A DNA stretch of 64,000 nucleotides from Clostridium sp. AM22-11AC (GCF_003473545.1 NZ_QUCM01000013.1:1-64000); one strand, 5' to 3'; shown: positions 28,118 to 37,703, numbered from the stretch's first letter. The notes: generated from the sequence alone by a model not told the origin. Numbers and translations are program-made.

Positions 28118-29092
28118 ATGAAACGGATCCTCTTAAGCCTTCTGGCCCTGTTCTTTCTTATCCTGCTTTTGCTCTCTCCGGGTACCGCTTTGGAAGGTGC
28201 CAGAAAGGGACTCCTTCTCTGGGCTTACACAGTTTTGCCTACTTTGCTGCCTTTTATGATCGGAACCGGCGTCATTGCTGCCATGGGCGCTGTAGGTCTT
28301 GTTGTAAAGCCCTTTTCTCCTTTATTATCCGGAGTATTCCACTTTTCTCAGCCTGCAGGCTTCGTTTTTCTCACCGGACTGTTATGCGGCTATCCCATGG
28401 GGGCTAAAATGGACCGGGACTTATTAGAAAGGGGACAGATTTCCTGGGAAGAAGCCTGCTATCTTCTCTCCATCTGCAATCATCCAAGCCCTATGTTCCT
28501 CACCGGTTATACAGTGATGGAAGGACAGAAGCTCCTTCCACCTTCCATAAAATTTCCTCTTTTTCCCTTCCTTGCAGCCCTTTATCTTCCAGTTTTTCCC
28601 ATTTCTTATCTGGCAAGGCATTATTATGATAAAAAATCCAAAAAGAACAGGAAGATACGTCCTTCTGTCTGGTCCGGTGTCTCTCACACAGCACCCATTT
28701 CTTCCTTCTCCCTGGATGAGCACCTGATGAGCTGCCTTGAAACTATGGAAAAAATCGGGCTTTATATCATGCTGTTTTCCATCTTATCCCTGTATCTTTT
28801 TAAGCTGCCCCTTCCCGGCCCTGTTATTTTAAAACCTGCTCTTATGGGGCTTTTAGAGATCACTACCGGGATCCAAACCATCTGCGAACATACATCCGGT
28901 CTCACTGGTCTGCTCTTAGTCACTGCAAGTGTTGCTTTTGGCGGTATCAGCGGTATTTTCCAGACCCGCAGTGTTCTTACAATGCACAGCGGCAGAAAAA
29001 ATGCCGGACTCTCCATCCGGCATTATATCTTCTGGAAAGCCCTTCACAGTTTACTTTCCTGCGTATTCTTTTGGATTCTCTTAAAAATCTGA
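28118..29092 (+). CDS. ylbJ: YlbJ-like nucleoside-recognition membrane protein
   Basis: This 324-residue membrane protein has about eight helices and the gate-like motif LLCGYPMGAKMDRDLLERGQ shared with sporulation protein YlbJ and spore-maturation proteins. An N-terminal hydrophobic segment lies at 4-20. YlbJ proteins are about 400 residues, so this is a shorter form. CGGAGG precedes the ATG. It is divergent from the RNA-modification operon and close to coaD and rsmD, as in other Firmicutes where ylbJ sits near coaD. The transported substrate is unknown. Confidence 0.8.
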   Translation: MKRILLSLLALFFLILLLLSPGTALEGARKGLLLWAYTVLPTLLPFMIGTGVIAAMGAVGLVVKPFSPLLSGVFHFSQPAGFVFLTGLLCGYPMGAKMDRDLLERGQISWEEACYLLSICNHPSPMFLTGYTVMEGQKLLPPSIKFPLFPFLAALYLPVFPISYLARHYYDKKSKKNRKIRPSVWSGVSHTAPISSFSLDEHLMSCLETMEKIGLYIMLFSILSLYLFKLPLPGPVILKPALMGLLEITTGIQTICEHTSGLTGLLLVTASVAFGGISGIFQTRSVLTMHSGRKNAGLSIRHYIFWKALHSLLSCVFFWILLKI

Positions 29093-29106
29093 TCCCTTTC
29101 AGAAAT

Positions 29107-29802
29107 TTAAGCTTCTTCCTTCTTTTCTTCCTGAGGTGCTGCCTGTGCTTCCGGTTCCTGCTGTACAAGACCACCAGACAGTTCCTTACGGTTGTTGGTT
29201 ACAATGTCATAGCTGGACTGCATGGAACTCATAAAGGAGTCAAAACGTCCCTTTGCAGTTTCCATGGTATGATCCATAATATTCTGAAGGCTGCGCAGCA
29301 TATCGTCTGTATACTGGATCGCACCCTGGCGGATATTGTTTGCATCATTAACAGCTGCATCTACGATTGCCTGAGCCTGGACATTTGCCTGCTCAACTAC
29401 TTCGTTTGCATGTTCATAAGCACGCTGCATGATCTCATGGTCATTGACCATCTCGTTGGTCTGTGCATCCGCCTGTGCTACCATAGAATTAGCCTGTTCG
29501 GTTGCCTGCTCTACCATGGTGTTTGCCTGCTCTGTAGCCTGTGCGATCATGGAGTCAGACTGTTTCTTTGCGTCTGCCAGCATAGACTCAGACTGAGCCT
29601 GGGCATCACTTAAAATGGTCTCCTGCTGGCTGATGATCTTCTGGTATTTCTTGATCTCATCCGGGATACGCATCCGAAGCTCTACTAACAGCTCTTCCAT
29701 TTCTTCCTTATTAACAATGATCTTGCTGTTGGACAGAGCCTGGAATTTACAACTGTCTATGTATTCTTCAATTTCACTGATCAACTGTTCAATTCTGCTC
29801 AT
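29107..29802 (-). CDS. Coiled-coil protein encoded with coaD
   Basis: This 231-residue soluble protein is almost entirely helical. Residues about 70-125 hold repeats of the type AQATEQANTMVEQATEQANS, a long coiled coil with 11-residue periodicity. The start (MSRIEQLISEIEEYIDS) recalls DivIVA-like or V-ATPase-subunit-H-like annotations used for such Clostridia proteins, and the end is Gln/Ala/Glu-rich and disordered. No catalytic motif is seen. It follows coaD by 44 bases and is convergent with ylbJ. A scaffold role at the cell pole is a guess only. Confidence 0.75.
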   Translation of the reverse strand: MSRIEQLISEIEEYIDSCKFQALSNSKIIVNKEEMEELLVELRMRIPDEIKKYQKIISQQETILSDAQAQSESMLADAKKQSDSMIAQATEQANTMVEQATEQANSMVAQADAQTNEMVNDHEIMQRAYEHANEVVEQANVQAQAIVDAAVNDANNIRQGAIQYTDDMLRSLQNIMDHTMETAKGRFDSFMSSMQSSYDIVTNNRKELSGGLVQQEPEAQAAPQEEKKEEA

Positions 29803-29846
29803 TTTATCGTTCTCCTTTGGTTTATTACGTGTATCTATTACATACT

Positions 29847-30338
29847 CTATACGTTTTTCATCTCTTCCAGCTTTTCTTTCACCCGTTCTACAACAATAGG
29901 ATGTAAAAATTCTTTAATATCGCCGTTAAATTCTGCGATTTCTTTTACAATACTGGAACTGAGATAGGAATATTTCAAATTCGTGGTTAAAAATATAGTA
30001 TCGATCTCCGGCGCGATCACTCGATTGGTCTGCGCCATCTGAAGTTCATACTCAAAATCTGTGATCGCTCTTAATCCTCTTACGATCACATTTGCCTGAT
30101 TTTGACGGACAAAATCGATCAGAAGGCCCTGAAAAGACTGCACCTCTACATTTGGAATATCCGCAGTCACTTCCTTTAACAGCTCCACTCTTTCCTCTGC
30201 AGTAAACAATGGTGATTTGGAACGGTTTTTCAAAACACCGATGATCACTTTGTCAAACATCTTAGAAGTACGCTGGATAATATCAATATGTCCTAATGTA
30301 ACCGGATCAAAACTTCCCGGATATACTGCGACTCTCAT
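29847..30338 (-). CDS. coaD: Phosphopantetheine adenylyltransferase
   Basis: This 163-residue enzyme makes dephospho-CoA from phosphopantetheine and ATP. The nucleotidyltransferase motif [14 protein letters not shown] is at 8-21, and [19 protein letters not shown] near 120-140 carries the second site. Length is standard. Its ATG follows the rsmD TAA with no gap (TAAATG), preceded by AAGGGGG. Confidence 0.95.
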   Translation of the reverse strand: MRVAVYPGSFDPVTLGHIDIIQRTSKMFDKVIIGVLKNRSKSPLFTAEERVELLKEVTADIPNVEVQSFQGLLIDFVRQNQANVIVRGLRAITDFEYELQMAQTNRVIAPEIDTIFLTTNLKYSYLSSSIVKEIAEFNGDIKEFLHPIVVERVKEKLEEMKNV

Positions 30339-30896
30339 TTATGCCCCCTTGCCAGCAAATATATGCTTGTTGGTCTTGTATACTTTTTCTTTTATCATAT
30401 GAAAGCCTGCGTCAGAAAGCCAGTCAAAATCCGTTTCCTTGGAAGCTTCTATAATGATCAGAGTATCTTCTGTCACCATAGGTGAACTGGAAAGATATTC
30501 TAAAACACGGTTTTCAAATTCATGGTTATATGGCGGATCCATAAAAATAATATCAAACCGTGGATTTCTTCCCTCTAATTTTTTCAGTCCTGCGATCACA
30601 TCACAGTTTAACACCAGCGCTCCCTCTTCTAAATGGGTGCGGCTTAAATTTTCCCGGATACAGGAAACTGCCTCCGGATTACTTTCCACAAAAAATGCCT
30701 GTTTTGCGCCCCGGCTCAAAGCTTCGATACCGATCGCTCCGCTTCCGGAAAACAGGTCCAGAAAAGTACAGCCCGGGATCTGGGTATTTAACATATTAAA
30801 TAAAGTTTCCTTGATCCGGTCTGTGGTAGGTCTTGTATCCATACCTTCTATTGTCTTTAAAAGCAGCCTTCTTGCGCTGCCAGCAATTACTCTCAT
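30339..30896 (-). CDS. rsmD: RsmD, 16S rRNA guanine-N2 methyltransferase
   Basis: This 185-residue enzyme methylates G966 of 16S rRNA. Typical parts: MRVIAGSARRLLL, RPTTDRIKETLFNML, DLFSGSGAIGIEALSRGA (SAM site) and the catalytic MDPPYNHEFE. ATG 30896 is supported by AGGAG upstream and by the promoter, whose start site lies near 30952; the farther start at 30959 would overlap the -10 box. Confidence 0.94.
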   Translation of the reverse strand: MRVIAGSARRLLLKTIEGMDTRPTTDRIKETLFNMLNTQIPGCTFLDLFSGSGAIGIEALSRGAKQAFFVESNPEAVSCIRENLSRTHLEEGALVLNCDVIAGLKKLEGRNPRFDIIFMDPPYNHEFENRVLEYLSSSPMVTEDTLIIIEASKETDFDWLSDAGFHMIKEKVYKTNKHIFAGKGA

Positions 30897-30958
30897 GTAA
30901 TATAAACTCCTGTATGAGCAGCCTGTATCGTACTTCTGCTCTGTTTTCATTCCCAACA

Positions 30959-30987
30959 AGTATAATATGAAAATTTACTTAATACAA
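30959..30987 (-). promoter_or_regulatory. rsmD-coaD promoter
   Basis: TTGTAT (30982-30987) and TATACT (30959-30964) are 17 bases apart on the minus strand. Confidence 0.7.
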
Positions 30988-31037
30988 GGTTTTTTTAAGG
31001 ATTTTGCATTTTTTAACAATTTACGCAGAACCTTCTA

Positions 31038-31066
31038 GTGTATTATCTTAAGATGGTCACATACTA
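31038..31066 (+). promoter_or_regulatory. Sigma-G-like promoter of the SASP gene
   Basis: CATACTA (31060-31066) matches the forespore sigma -10 pattern CATNNTA, with a looser GTGTAT at 31038 upstream. It fits the known late forespore expression of SASP genes. The -35 is weak evidence. Confidence 0.55.
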
Positions 31067-31132
31067 AGAACGTAACAAACAACAAGCTCTTAAAACAAAA
31101 GAGCACTTTCTCAATTAAGGAGGCGTTTTATT

Positions 31133-31336
31133 ATGTCTAACAACACAAACAAAACAAACGTACCTGAAGCAAAGGAAGCCATGGATCGATTTAAAATGGA
31201 GGTAGCCAACGAGCTTGGAGTACCTTTAAGCAACGGTTACAACGGCAACCTTACCTCTGCACAGAATGGTTCTGTAGGCGGCTATATGGTCAAGAAAATG
31301 ATCGAGAACCAGGAACGCCAGATGGCAGGTAAGTAA
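31133..31336 (+). CDS. Alpha/beta-type small acid-soluble spore protein
   Basis: This 67-residue protein coats DNA in the dormant spore and is broken down by the GPR protease at germination. The family signature is almost complete: KMEVANELGVPLSNGYNG, LTSAQNGSVGGYMVKKMIE and a final polar tail. AAGGAGG precedes the ATG. The leader has a small GCTCTT-AAGAGC hairpin. It proves the host is a spore former or recently was. Confidence 0.96.
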   Translation: MSNNTNKTNVPEAKEAMDRFKMEVANELGVPLSNGYNGNLTSAQNGSVGGYMVKKMIENQERQMAGK

Positions 31337-31360
31337 AACTCCTTAGTGCTAAGAAAAGAT

Positions 31361-31398
31361 CACCCCAGGCAGGATTTTCTGTCCGGGGTGGTTTTTTT
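31361..31398 (+). terminator. Terminator of the SASP gene
   Basis: CACCCC ... GGGGTG stem with an inner CAG-CTG stem and TTTTTTT after it, 25 bases beyond the stop codon. Confidence 0.85.
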
Positions 31399-31424
31399 GA
31401 CGCCATTTTTTCTGGAATATTATC

Positions 31425-33482
31425 TTACAAGTTCAATTTCTCATACCGGTCCCCTAAATAAGAGTCTACCTGGCGCTTTAATTCCAGATGTTCTTCTTTT
31501 TCCAGTTCCGGGTCATCATCCAGTATTTCATTGACCTCTTCTGAAACCTGCTTTAACAGGTTTGCATCTGTGAACACATCGCCAATACGGAATTCCAGAT
31601 CACCGCTCTGGCGTACACCAAAAATATCTCCCGGGCCACGCAATTTCAGATCTTCTGACGCAATATAGAAACCATCGTTAGAACGGTTTAAGATATCCAG
31701 GCGTTCCATAGTATCTTTTCCGCCGGAGCCATTGACCATGATACAATAAGACTGGTGACTGCCTCGACCTACACGGCCTCTTAACTGGTGCAGCTGAGCC
31801 AAACCGAAGCGTTCTGCATTTTCGATCATCATCACGGTAGCATTTGGCACGTTTACTCCAACCTCGATAACCGTAGTAGACACAAGGACCTGAATCTCTC
31901 CTGCCGCAAACCGTTCCATGATCTTATTCTTCTCTTTTGCCTTCATTTTTCCATGAAGATATTCTACATTAACGGACTCAGGAAGCGCATCCCGCAGTGT
32001 TTTAGAATAATCCAGAACATTTTCCCCTTCGATCATCTCGCTGGCTTCTACCATAGGACAGATCACATAGGCCTGACGGCCTGCTTCTACCTGTTTTTCA
32101 ATAAAAGCATAGGCTTTTGGCCGGTAGCTGGTATCTACCACGCAGTTTTTGATCACCTGGCGACCTGCAGGAAGCTCATCAATTACAGAGATATCCAGAT
32201 CCCCATACAATATGATAGCCAGTGTACGGGGGATCGGTGTTGCACTCATGACCAGAACATGAGGTGTATGTCCCTTTTCACTTAAAAGTTCCCTCTGACC
32301 AACGCCAAACCGGTGCTGCTCATCGGTGATCACCAGAGCCAGTTTATCATAGATCACCTTTTCCTGGATCAGCGCATGGGTGCCGATAATAATATCTGCC
32401 TCATGGGAGGCAGTTTTTTCATAGGCGATCCGTTTTTCTTTGGCTGTCATGGAACCGGTGATAAGGACAACTTTTTTATCAATACCGCTGGTTTCAAACA
32501 TTTTCGTGATGGACTCGAAATGCTGTCTTGCCAGCACCTCCGTAGGCACCATCAAAGCGCCCTGGTAGCCATTTTCCGCTGCTGCAAGAAGTGTCAGGAT
32601 GGCAATAACCGTCTTACCGGAACCTACATCACCCTGGACTAAGCGGTTCATCACACAGCCTTTTTGCAGGTCTGAAAATACTTCCTGCAAGGTACGTTCC
32701 TGGGCAGAGGTCAGTGCATAGGGCAGCGACTCCTTTAAGCGTCCTGTCTCTTCACCGGGCCGGATCACAAACTCTGTTTTCTTTCCTTCCCTGCTCTCTT
32801 TTAACCGGCGCACTCCTACTAAAAACATGAAAAACTCGTCAAATACAAGACGTTTTCTGGCAAATAAAAGTTCCTTCTGGTCTCTTGGAAAATGGATATG
32901 CTCTAAGGCATAATTAATCTCTGCCAACTCATATTTTCTGCGTAAAAAAGCAGGCATATATTCCCGCTTCATCTGTCTGTTTTCCAGAGCCTGTTTTTCT
33001 GCTTTTACAATGGTTTTATTGCTTAAGCCTCTTGTCTGTCCATACACCGGCTGCATGGAATTTACTACTGTTTCATAGGCTTCTTCCGTAAAGACTTCCG
33101 GCTGCTCCATCATCAGACGGCCCCGTTTTTTTACTACTTTTCCCCGGAATACATACATCTGCCCGCTTTTGATATTGGCGCGCATATAAGGCATATTATA
33201 CCACGCAAGCTGCAGCGCACCTGTTATATCACGAACATAGGCAGAGACCATCTGGATCTTTCCTGTACGCAGAAGGTCCGGCGGCTTTGGAAGGGCGGCT
33301 GCCACGCTCATGACCATCTGCTCTTTTAACTGGCCTACAGGCACAGGCGGCTCATAGGTATCATAAGCTCTTGGATAATAGGAAAGAAGGTCATCAATAG
33401 TGATGACCCCCAGCTTTTCAAATAATTTTCCGGTTTTCTCTCCAATCCCTTTAAGGGAACTTACAGGCTCACTGTTACTCAT
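31425..33482 (-). CDS. recG: ATP-dependent DNA helicase RecG
   Basis: This 685-residue helicase remodels stalled forks and junctions. An N-terminal OB wedge domain covers about 60-180. Helicase motifs follow: QGDVGSGKTVIAILTLLAA (Walker A), the DEQH box in ITDEQHRFGVGQR, MSATPIPRTLA, and motif VI in QLRGRVGRGSHQSYC. Length is standard. The ATG overlaps the ROK kinase stop by 4 bases. Confidence 0.96.
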   Translation of the reverse strand: MSNSEPVSSLKGIGEKTGKLFEKLGVITIDDLLSYYPRAYDTYEPPVPVGQLKEQMVMSVAAALPKPPDLLRTGKIQMVSAYVRDITGALQLAWYNMPYMRANIKSGQMYVFRGKVVKKRGRLMMEQPEVFTEEAYETVVNSMQPVYGQTRGLSNKTIVKAEKQALENRQMKREYMPAFLRRKYELAEINYALEHIHFPRDQKELLFARKRLVFDEFFMFLVGVRRLKESREGKKTEFVIRPGEETGRLKESLPYALTSAQERTLQEVFSDLQKGCVMNRLVQGDVGSGKTVIAILTLLAAAENGYQGALMVPTEVLARQHFESITKMFETSGIDKKVVLITGSMTAKEKRIAYEKTASHEADIIIGTHALIQEKVIYDKLALVITDEQHRFGVGQRELLSEKGHTPHVLVMSATPIPRTLAIILYGDLDISVIDELPAGRQVIKNCVVDTSYRPKAYAFIEKQVEAGRQAYVICPMVEASEMIEGENVLDYSKTLRDALPESVNVEYLHGKMKAKEKNKIMERFAAGEIQVLVSTTVIEVGVNVPNATVMMIENAERFGLAQLHQLRGRVGRGSHQSYCIMVNGSGGKDTMERLDILNRSNDGFYIASEDLKLRGPGDIFGVRQSGDLEFRIGDVFTDANLLKQVSEEVNEILDDDPELEKEEHLELKRQVDSYLGDRYEKLNL

Positions 33483-34360
33483 TTCTTTGCCTGCTCCAGT
33501 GCATTTAAACCTAATTTGATAGCACCCATGATACCCTGATCATCATGAAGACTTGCAGGAACGATATAATGATCTATATCCTGTAATTCTTTCGTATTGA
33601 TATATCCTGCTACCATTGTCTTTACTTTCTCACGGATCAGTGTAAATAACTGTTCCTGATGCATAACGCCGCCGCCTAAAATGATCTTCTGTGGTGAAAG
33701 GATCATAATATAATCTGTAATTGCCTGTGCAATATAGTAGCTTTCGATCTCCCACACCTTTGGATCATCTTTTAATTCAATGGCTTTCTTGCCCCATCGT
33801 GCTTCAATTGATGGGCCGCTTGCAAAGCCCTCAAGGCAGTTTTTATGGTTCGGGCAGATGCCGCCTTTTTCATCTTCCGGATGACGGTTTAACAGGATAT
33901 GTCCACCTTCCGGATGGAGCATACCGTGAAGAAGTCCTCCGTTTACCCATACACCAACACCAACGCCGGTTCCAATGGTGATATAAACAACACTGTCCAG
34001 TCCCTTAGCGCAGCCATATGTTACTTCGCCCAGGCAGGAACCATTTACATCTGTATCAATCCCCATAGGAACATTCAGTTCTTTTTTCAGACCGCCAAGG
34101 AGATCCTTATTTCTCCATGCCAGCTTTGGTGTTTCAAGGATATAACCGTAATTATCTGCTTTCGGATCTACTCCCACAGGTCCGAAAGCTCCAATTCCCA
34201 GCGCTTCAATTCCCTTATCTTTGAAGTATGCTGTGATCTTTGGGATAGTCTCCTCCGGCGTAGTAGTCGGAATGGAAACCTGTTCAATGATCGTTCCGTC
34301 TTCTCTTCCCAGTGCGCAGACCATTTTAGTGCCGCCTGCTTCTAATGCTCCTATTAACAT
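33479..34360 (-). CDS. ROK family sugar kinase, fructokinase-like
   Basis: This 293-residue kinase has the ATP-binding start LIGALEAGGTKMVCA, the phosphate loop ITIGTGVGVGVWVNGGLLHG and a zinc motif GGICPNHKNCLEGFASGPS with a preceding His. The CP-x-H-x2-C-x-EG form is typical of bacterial ROK fructokinases of the YdhR/ScrK type, though glucose or mannose cannot be excluded. It is upstream of and coupled to recG, an arrangement with no obvious functional link. Confidence 0.88.
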   Translation of the reverse strand: MLIGALEAGGTKMVCALGREDGTIIEQVSIPTTTPEETIPKITAYFKDKGIEALGIGAFGPVGVDPKADNYGYILETPKLAWRNKDLLGGLKKELNVPMGIDTDVNGSCLGEVTYGCAKGLDSVVYITIGTGVGVGVWVNGGLLHGMLHPEGGHILLNRHPEDEKGGICPNHKNCLEGFASGPSIEARWGKKAIELKDDPKVWEIESYYIAQAITDYIMILSPQKIILGGGVMHQEQLFTLIREKVKTMVAGYINTKELQDIDHYIVPASLHDDQGIMGAIKLGLNALEQAKK

Positions 34361-34393
34361 ATTTTTCTCCCCTTGATCTCATATATTTACAAC

Positions 34394-34486
34394 AGCCCAT
34401 CCTTACCGGACGGGCTCTTGCATTCAAATATCCCACAAATGTGGTTTACTGTCTGCTAACGCAGACGGTTCATTCGCCAATGACTA
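34394..34486. repeat. Hairpin cluster between the ROK kinase and BI-1 genes
   Basis: Three hairpins stand in a row: AGCCCATCC-GGACGGGCT (34394-34417), CCACAAATGTGG (34433-34444) and GTCTGC-GCAGAC (34451-34466). The first resembles a terminator for the BI-1 transcript but has a poor T-tract. The third belongs to a 38-base unit (34448-34485) also found at 18683-18720. Confidence 0.65.
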
Positions 34487-35197
34487 TCATCTACGTCTTC
34501 TTCCTACAAAACGAAGTAGATAAACAAACAGGTTGATAAAATCAAGATACAGCTGTAATGCTGCAAAAATAGAAGATTTTGTAGCCATTTCCGGAACATT
34601 TCCATAGTAGCTGTAAAATGCCTGGATCTTCTTTGCATCATAAGCAGTAACAATCAGGAAAATGAAAATACCGATAGCGCATACAACTGTCTCATAAGCA
34701 GACAGATTGATAAACATGGACAACAGCCAGAAACCTGCTAAAAAGATCAGTCCTGCCATCATAAATGGACGCAGCGCAGAGAAATTGATATTTCCAAAAT
34801 ATCCGATCAGCGCCATAACGCCGAAAAATGCAGCAGTAATAGCAAATGCCATCCATAAAGATACTACATCAAATACAAGGAAATAGACGCTGAATACAAT
34901 ACCGTTTACAGCTGCATACAGGAAAAACATGGTTCTTGCCATACCTACTGTCATCTGGTTGATCCGTGCTGACAGGTATACAACGATGCCAATCTCTGCG
35001 ATAAACAAGATGTAGTACCAGCCTGGTACCCGGCTTACATAATACAGACCATCTGTCATATACATTCCAATTGCTACACCAAATGTAATAAGGAGACCGA
35101 TAAACATCCAACCAAATGTCTTTGCTGTATATCTGCCAAGGCTGTCTCCATAAGCCGCTTCCTTGTAGCCCTGTTCCATTCTGAAATCTTCGTTCAT
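34487..35197 (-). CDS. Bax inhibitor-1 / YccA family membrane protein
   Basis: This 236-residue protein has seven predicted membrane helices after a short polar N-terminus, and ends with a basic FVGRRRR tail. The late GIFIFLIVTAYDAKKIQAFY segment holds the conserved acidic residue of helix 6-7 in BI-1 proteins, which act as pH-gated calcium leak channels or protease regulators. AAGGAGG precedes the ATG. It follows yloV by 36 bases. Confidence 0.9.
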   Translation of the reverse strand: MNEDFRMEQGYKEAAYGDSLGRYTAKTFGWMFIGLLITFGVAIGMYMTDGLYYVSRVPGWYYILFIAEIGIVVYLSARINQMTVGMARTMFFLYAAVNGIVFSVYFLVFDVVSLWMAFAITAAFFGVMALIGYFGNINFSALRPFMMAGLIFLAGFWLLSMFINLSAYETVVCAIGIFIFLIVTAYDAKKIQAFYSYYGNVPEMATKSSIFAALQLYLDFINLFVYLLRFVGRRRR

Positions 35198-35233
35198 AAA
35201 CGATACCTCCTTATAGTCATATGAACCGGCAGT

Positions 35234-36961
35234 TTATTCTGCTGAAATCATATAATAGTAGATAGGCTGTCCGCCATACTGAAGTTCCAGTTCCTTATCC
35301 GGGAATAAACTTTCTGCCTCTTCCTTCAGTTTCTCGGCATCTTCTTCTTTAACATCGCAGCCATAGTAAATCGTTACCAGTTCGCTTTCATCATCTAACA
35401 TTGCCTTTAAAGCTGCCTTAGCCGCTTCTTCCGGAGAATGTTCTACTGCCAGCATACCCTTGTCACCGATCGCCATAATATCGCCCTTTTCAATATCCAT
35501 GCCGTCGATATTGGTAGTACGCACTGCATAAGTGATCTGGGCAGTCTTTACACGTTCCATCTCAGCTGTCATATTTTCCAGGTTTTCCTGAGAAGTAAGA
35601 TCAGGCATAAAGTTTACTAATGCTGTAATTCCCTGAGGAACGGTCTTTGACGGGATAACGATGATCTCCTTATCCTCAGTCAGATCTCTTGCCTGGTTTG
35701 CAGCCATGATAATGTTCTTATTATTAGGAAGGATAAAAATGTGATCTGCATTTACATGAGCAATGGCATTTAACATATCCTCTGTACTTGGATTCATGGT
35801 CTGGCCGCCTTCGATCAGATAATCAGTGCCAATTCCCTTAAAGATCTCACTTAATCCATCACCGCAGGATACTGCGATAAAACCGTATTCTTTGCGCTCT
35901 GTCTGCTCTTCCGGCTGTGTCTCTTCTGTTTTTGCCGCATCAGCCTGTGCCTGCTCTTTTGCAAGACGTTCAGAGTCCTGGATCACACGTTCTTCATGCT
36001 CTTCACGCATATTGTCAACTTTCATACGGGATAAAGAACCGTAGGTAAGACCTTTCTCAAAAGCAAGTCCCGGATGATTGGTGTGTACATGGATCTTTAC
36101 GATCTCATCATCAGAAACGACTACTAAAGAGTCACCAATAGAACCTAAGTATTTCTTCAGTTCCGCTTCGTCCTCATCGGTGTATTCTTTTTCTAATTTA
36201 ATAATAAACTCGGTGCAGTAACCAAATTTAATATCAGCTGTATCAATATCGGTTCTGGAAGCGCCGTTTCCTGTCTGTACAGCCGGCTTTGCCTCTGATG
36301 CATGAGCAGAAGCTGTTCCTTCTTCCAGTGTAAAATCGGTAACTTTGCCGGTCAGACCATCAAAAGCACCCTTGATCACCTGCATCAGTCCCTGACCGCC
36401 GGAGTCTACTACACCTGCCTGTTTTAATACAGGAAGCATTTCCGGAGTCAGATTTAAAACTCTGTCACCTTCCTCGATCACTGCCTTGGCAAACTCTTCA
36501 ATGTCATCTGTTTCTACTGCCATTTCCAGAGCCTTGTCTGCCATTCCCTTGGCAACGGTTAAGATGGTTCCTTCTTTTGGCTTCATAACTGCCTTATAAG
36601 CAGTCTCGGTTCCGCGCATCATGGCATTTGCCAGTGTGGTAACGTCGATCTCATCAACGGTTTTGATTTCTTTTGTAAATCCTCTTAAAAGCTGGGAAAG
36701 GATAACGCCGGAATTTCCTCTTGCTCCTCTTAAGGAACCGGAAGAGATGGCCTTTGCCAGCTGATCCATAGAAGGATTTTCAAGTCCTGCTACTTCTTTT
36801 GCTGCAGCCATGATCGTAAGGGTCATGTTCGTTCCTGTATCTCCATCCGGAACTGGAAATACATTCAGCTCATTAATCCATTCTTTCTTGGCCGCAAGGC
36901 CTTTTGCTCCTGCCAGAAACGCATTTTTTACCATTCCGGCATTAATTGTACTTATACCCAC
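35234..36961 (-). CDS. DAK2 domain protein YloV (FakA-like)
   Basis: This 575-residue protein has an N-terminal DhaL/DAK2 kinase domain (about 1-200, with VPDGDTGTNMTLTI and SLRGARGNSGVILSQLLRG) and a C-terminal DegV-like half. FakA proteins of this layout phosphorylate fatty acids bound to FakB; no FakB is in this window. A Glu/Gln-rich linker lies near 340-365. The start is GTG at 36961, 9 bases after AGGAGG. It is coupled closely to yloU. Confidence 0.9.
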   Translation of the reverse strand: MGISTINAGMVKNAFLAGAKGLAAKKEWINELNVFPVPDGDTGTNMTLTIMAAAKEVAGLENPSMDQLAKAISSGSLRGARGNSGVILSQLLRGFTKEIKTVDEIDVTTLANAMMRGTETAYKAVMKPKEGTILTVAKGMADKALEMAVETDDIEEFAKAVIEEGDRVLNLTPEMLPVLKQAGVVDSGGQGLMQVIKGAFDGLTGKVTDFTLEEGTASAHASEAKPAVQTGNGASRTDIDTADIKFGYCTEFIIKLEKEYTDEDEAELKKYLGSIGDSLVVVSDDEIVKIHVHTNHPGLAFEKGLTYGSLSRMKVDNMREEHEERVIQDSERLAKEQAQADAAKTEETQPEEQTERKEYGFIAVSCGDGLSEIFKGIGTDYLIEGGQTMNPSTEDMLNAIAHVNADHIFILPNNKNIIMAANQARDLTEDKEIIVIPSKTVPQGITALVNFMPDLTSQENLENMTAEMERVKTAQITYAVRTTNIDGMDIEKGDIMAIGDKGMLAVEHSPEEAAKAALKAMLDDESELVTIYYGCDVKEEDAEKLKEEAESLFPDKELELQYGGQPIYYYMISAE

Positions 36962-36974
36962 AGGTTACTTCCTC

Positions 36975-37331
36975 CTAGTCAATCACTCTGACACCTTCCA
37001 CGAAGATATTGATCTTTTCTACCTCCATGCCGGTGAATTCTTCTACTCTGTATTTCACGCTTTCAATTAAGTTGTCAGATACTGCTGATATGCTGACCCC
37101 ATAGGATACGATCACATGAAAATCAATTGATATTTTATTTTCCTTAATGTCCACATTAATACCATGGGTCAGACTTTCCCTTTTTAAAAGTTTTACAAGT
37201 CCGTCTTTCATGCTTACAGCTGCCATTCCGACAATACCGAAACACTCCACAGCGATGGTTCCTGCATATAAAGCGATCACATCCGGGTTGATCTGGATCT
37301 CGCCCATTTTATTGCTGATTCTTCCCTTCAT
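36975..37331 (-). CDS. Asp23/Gls24 family protein YloU
   Basis: This 118-residue protein has the Asp23 fold sequence: GEIQINPDVIALYAGTIAVE, the VDIKENKISIDFHVIVSYG strand and FTGMEVEKINIFVEGV at the end. Such proteins associate with the membrane and are linked to envelope stress and lipid metabolism. Its place upstream of yloV and downstream of a divergent rpmB is the standard Firmicute order. Confidence 0.92.
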   Translation of the reverse strand: MKGRISNKMGEIQINPDVIALYAGTIAVECFGIVGMAAVSMKDGLVKLLKRESLTHGINVDIKENKISIDFHVIVSYGVSISAVSDNLIESVKYRVEEFTGMEVEKINIFVEGVRVID

Positions 37332-37408
37332 ATACGAGCCTCCTATCTTTTTCTAGTGACAGTATACACTATTTCACTAAAAAAAGAAATAAATTTTTAT
37401 TTTTTCGC

Positions 37409-37437
37409 TTGCAAATTTTGATAGTTTCTGGTATTAT
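37409..37437 (+). promoter_or_regulatory. rpmB promoter
   Basis: TTGCAA (37409-37414) and TATTAT (37432-37437), 17 bases apart, upstream of an AAGGAGG and the rpmB ATG. Confidence 0.65.
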
Positions 37438-37497
37438 ACCATTGTTGTGGATTTTTCTACTATAAAATCCAAGTAACGTTTAAGGAGGTGCAATAGT

Positions 37498-37683
37498 ATG
37501 GCTAAGTGTGCAATCTGTGAAAAGGCAGCTCATTTCGGTATCAAAGTGAGCCATTCCCATAGAAGGTCCAACAAGATGTGGAAAGCAAACGTAAAATCTG
37601 TTAAGGTTAAAGTAAACGGCGGAACCCAGAGAATGTACGTATGTACTTCCTGCTTACGTTCAGGCCTTGTAGAAAGAGCTTAA
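37498..37683 (+). CDS. rpmB: 50S ribosomal protein L28, zinc-ribbon form
   Basis: This 61-residue ribosomal protein has both Cys pairs of the zinc-binding (C+) form: CAIC at 4-7 and CTSC near 51-54. The SHSHRRSNKMWKANVKSVKV core is typical. A C+ form depends on zinc; a zinc-free paralogue, if present, would be elsewhere. Confidence 0.96.
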   Translation: MAKCAICEKAAHFGIKVSHSHRRSNKMWKANVKSVKVKVNGGTQRMYVCTSCLRSGLVERA

Positions 37684-37703
37684 TTTTTGAACAGAGCGTG
37701 AAA

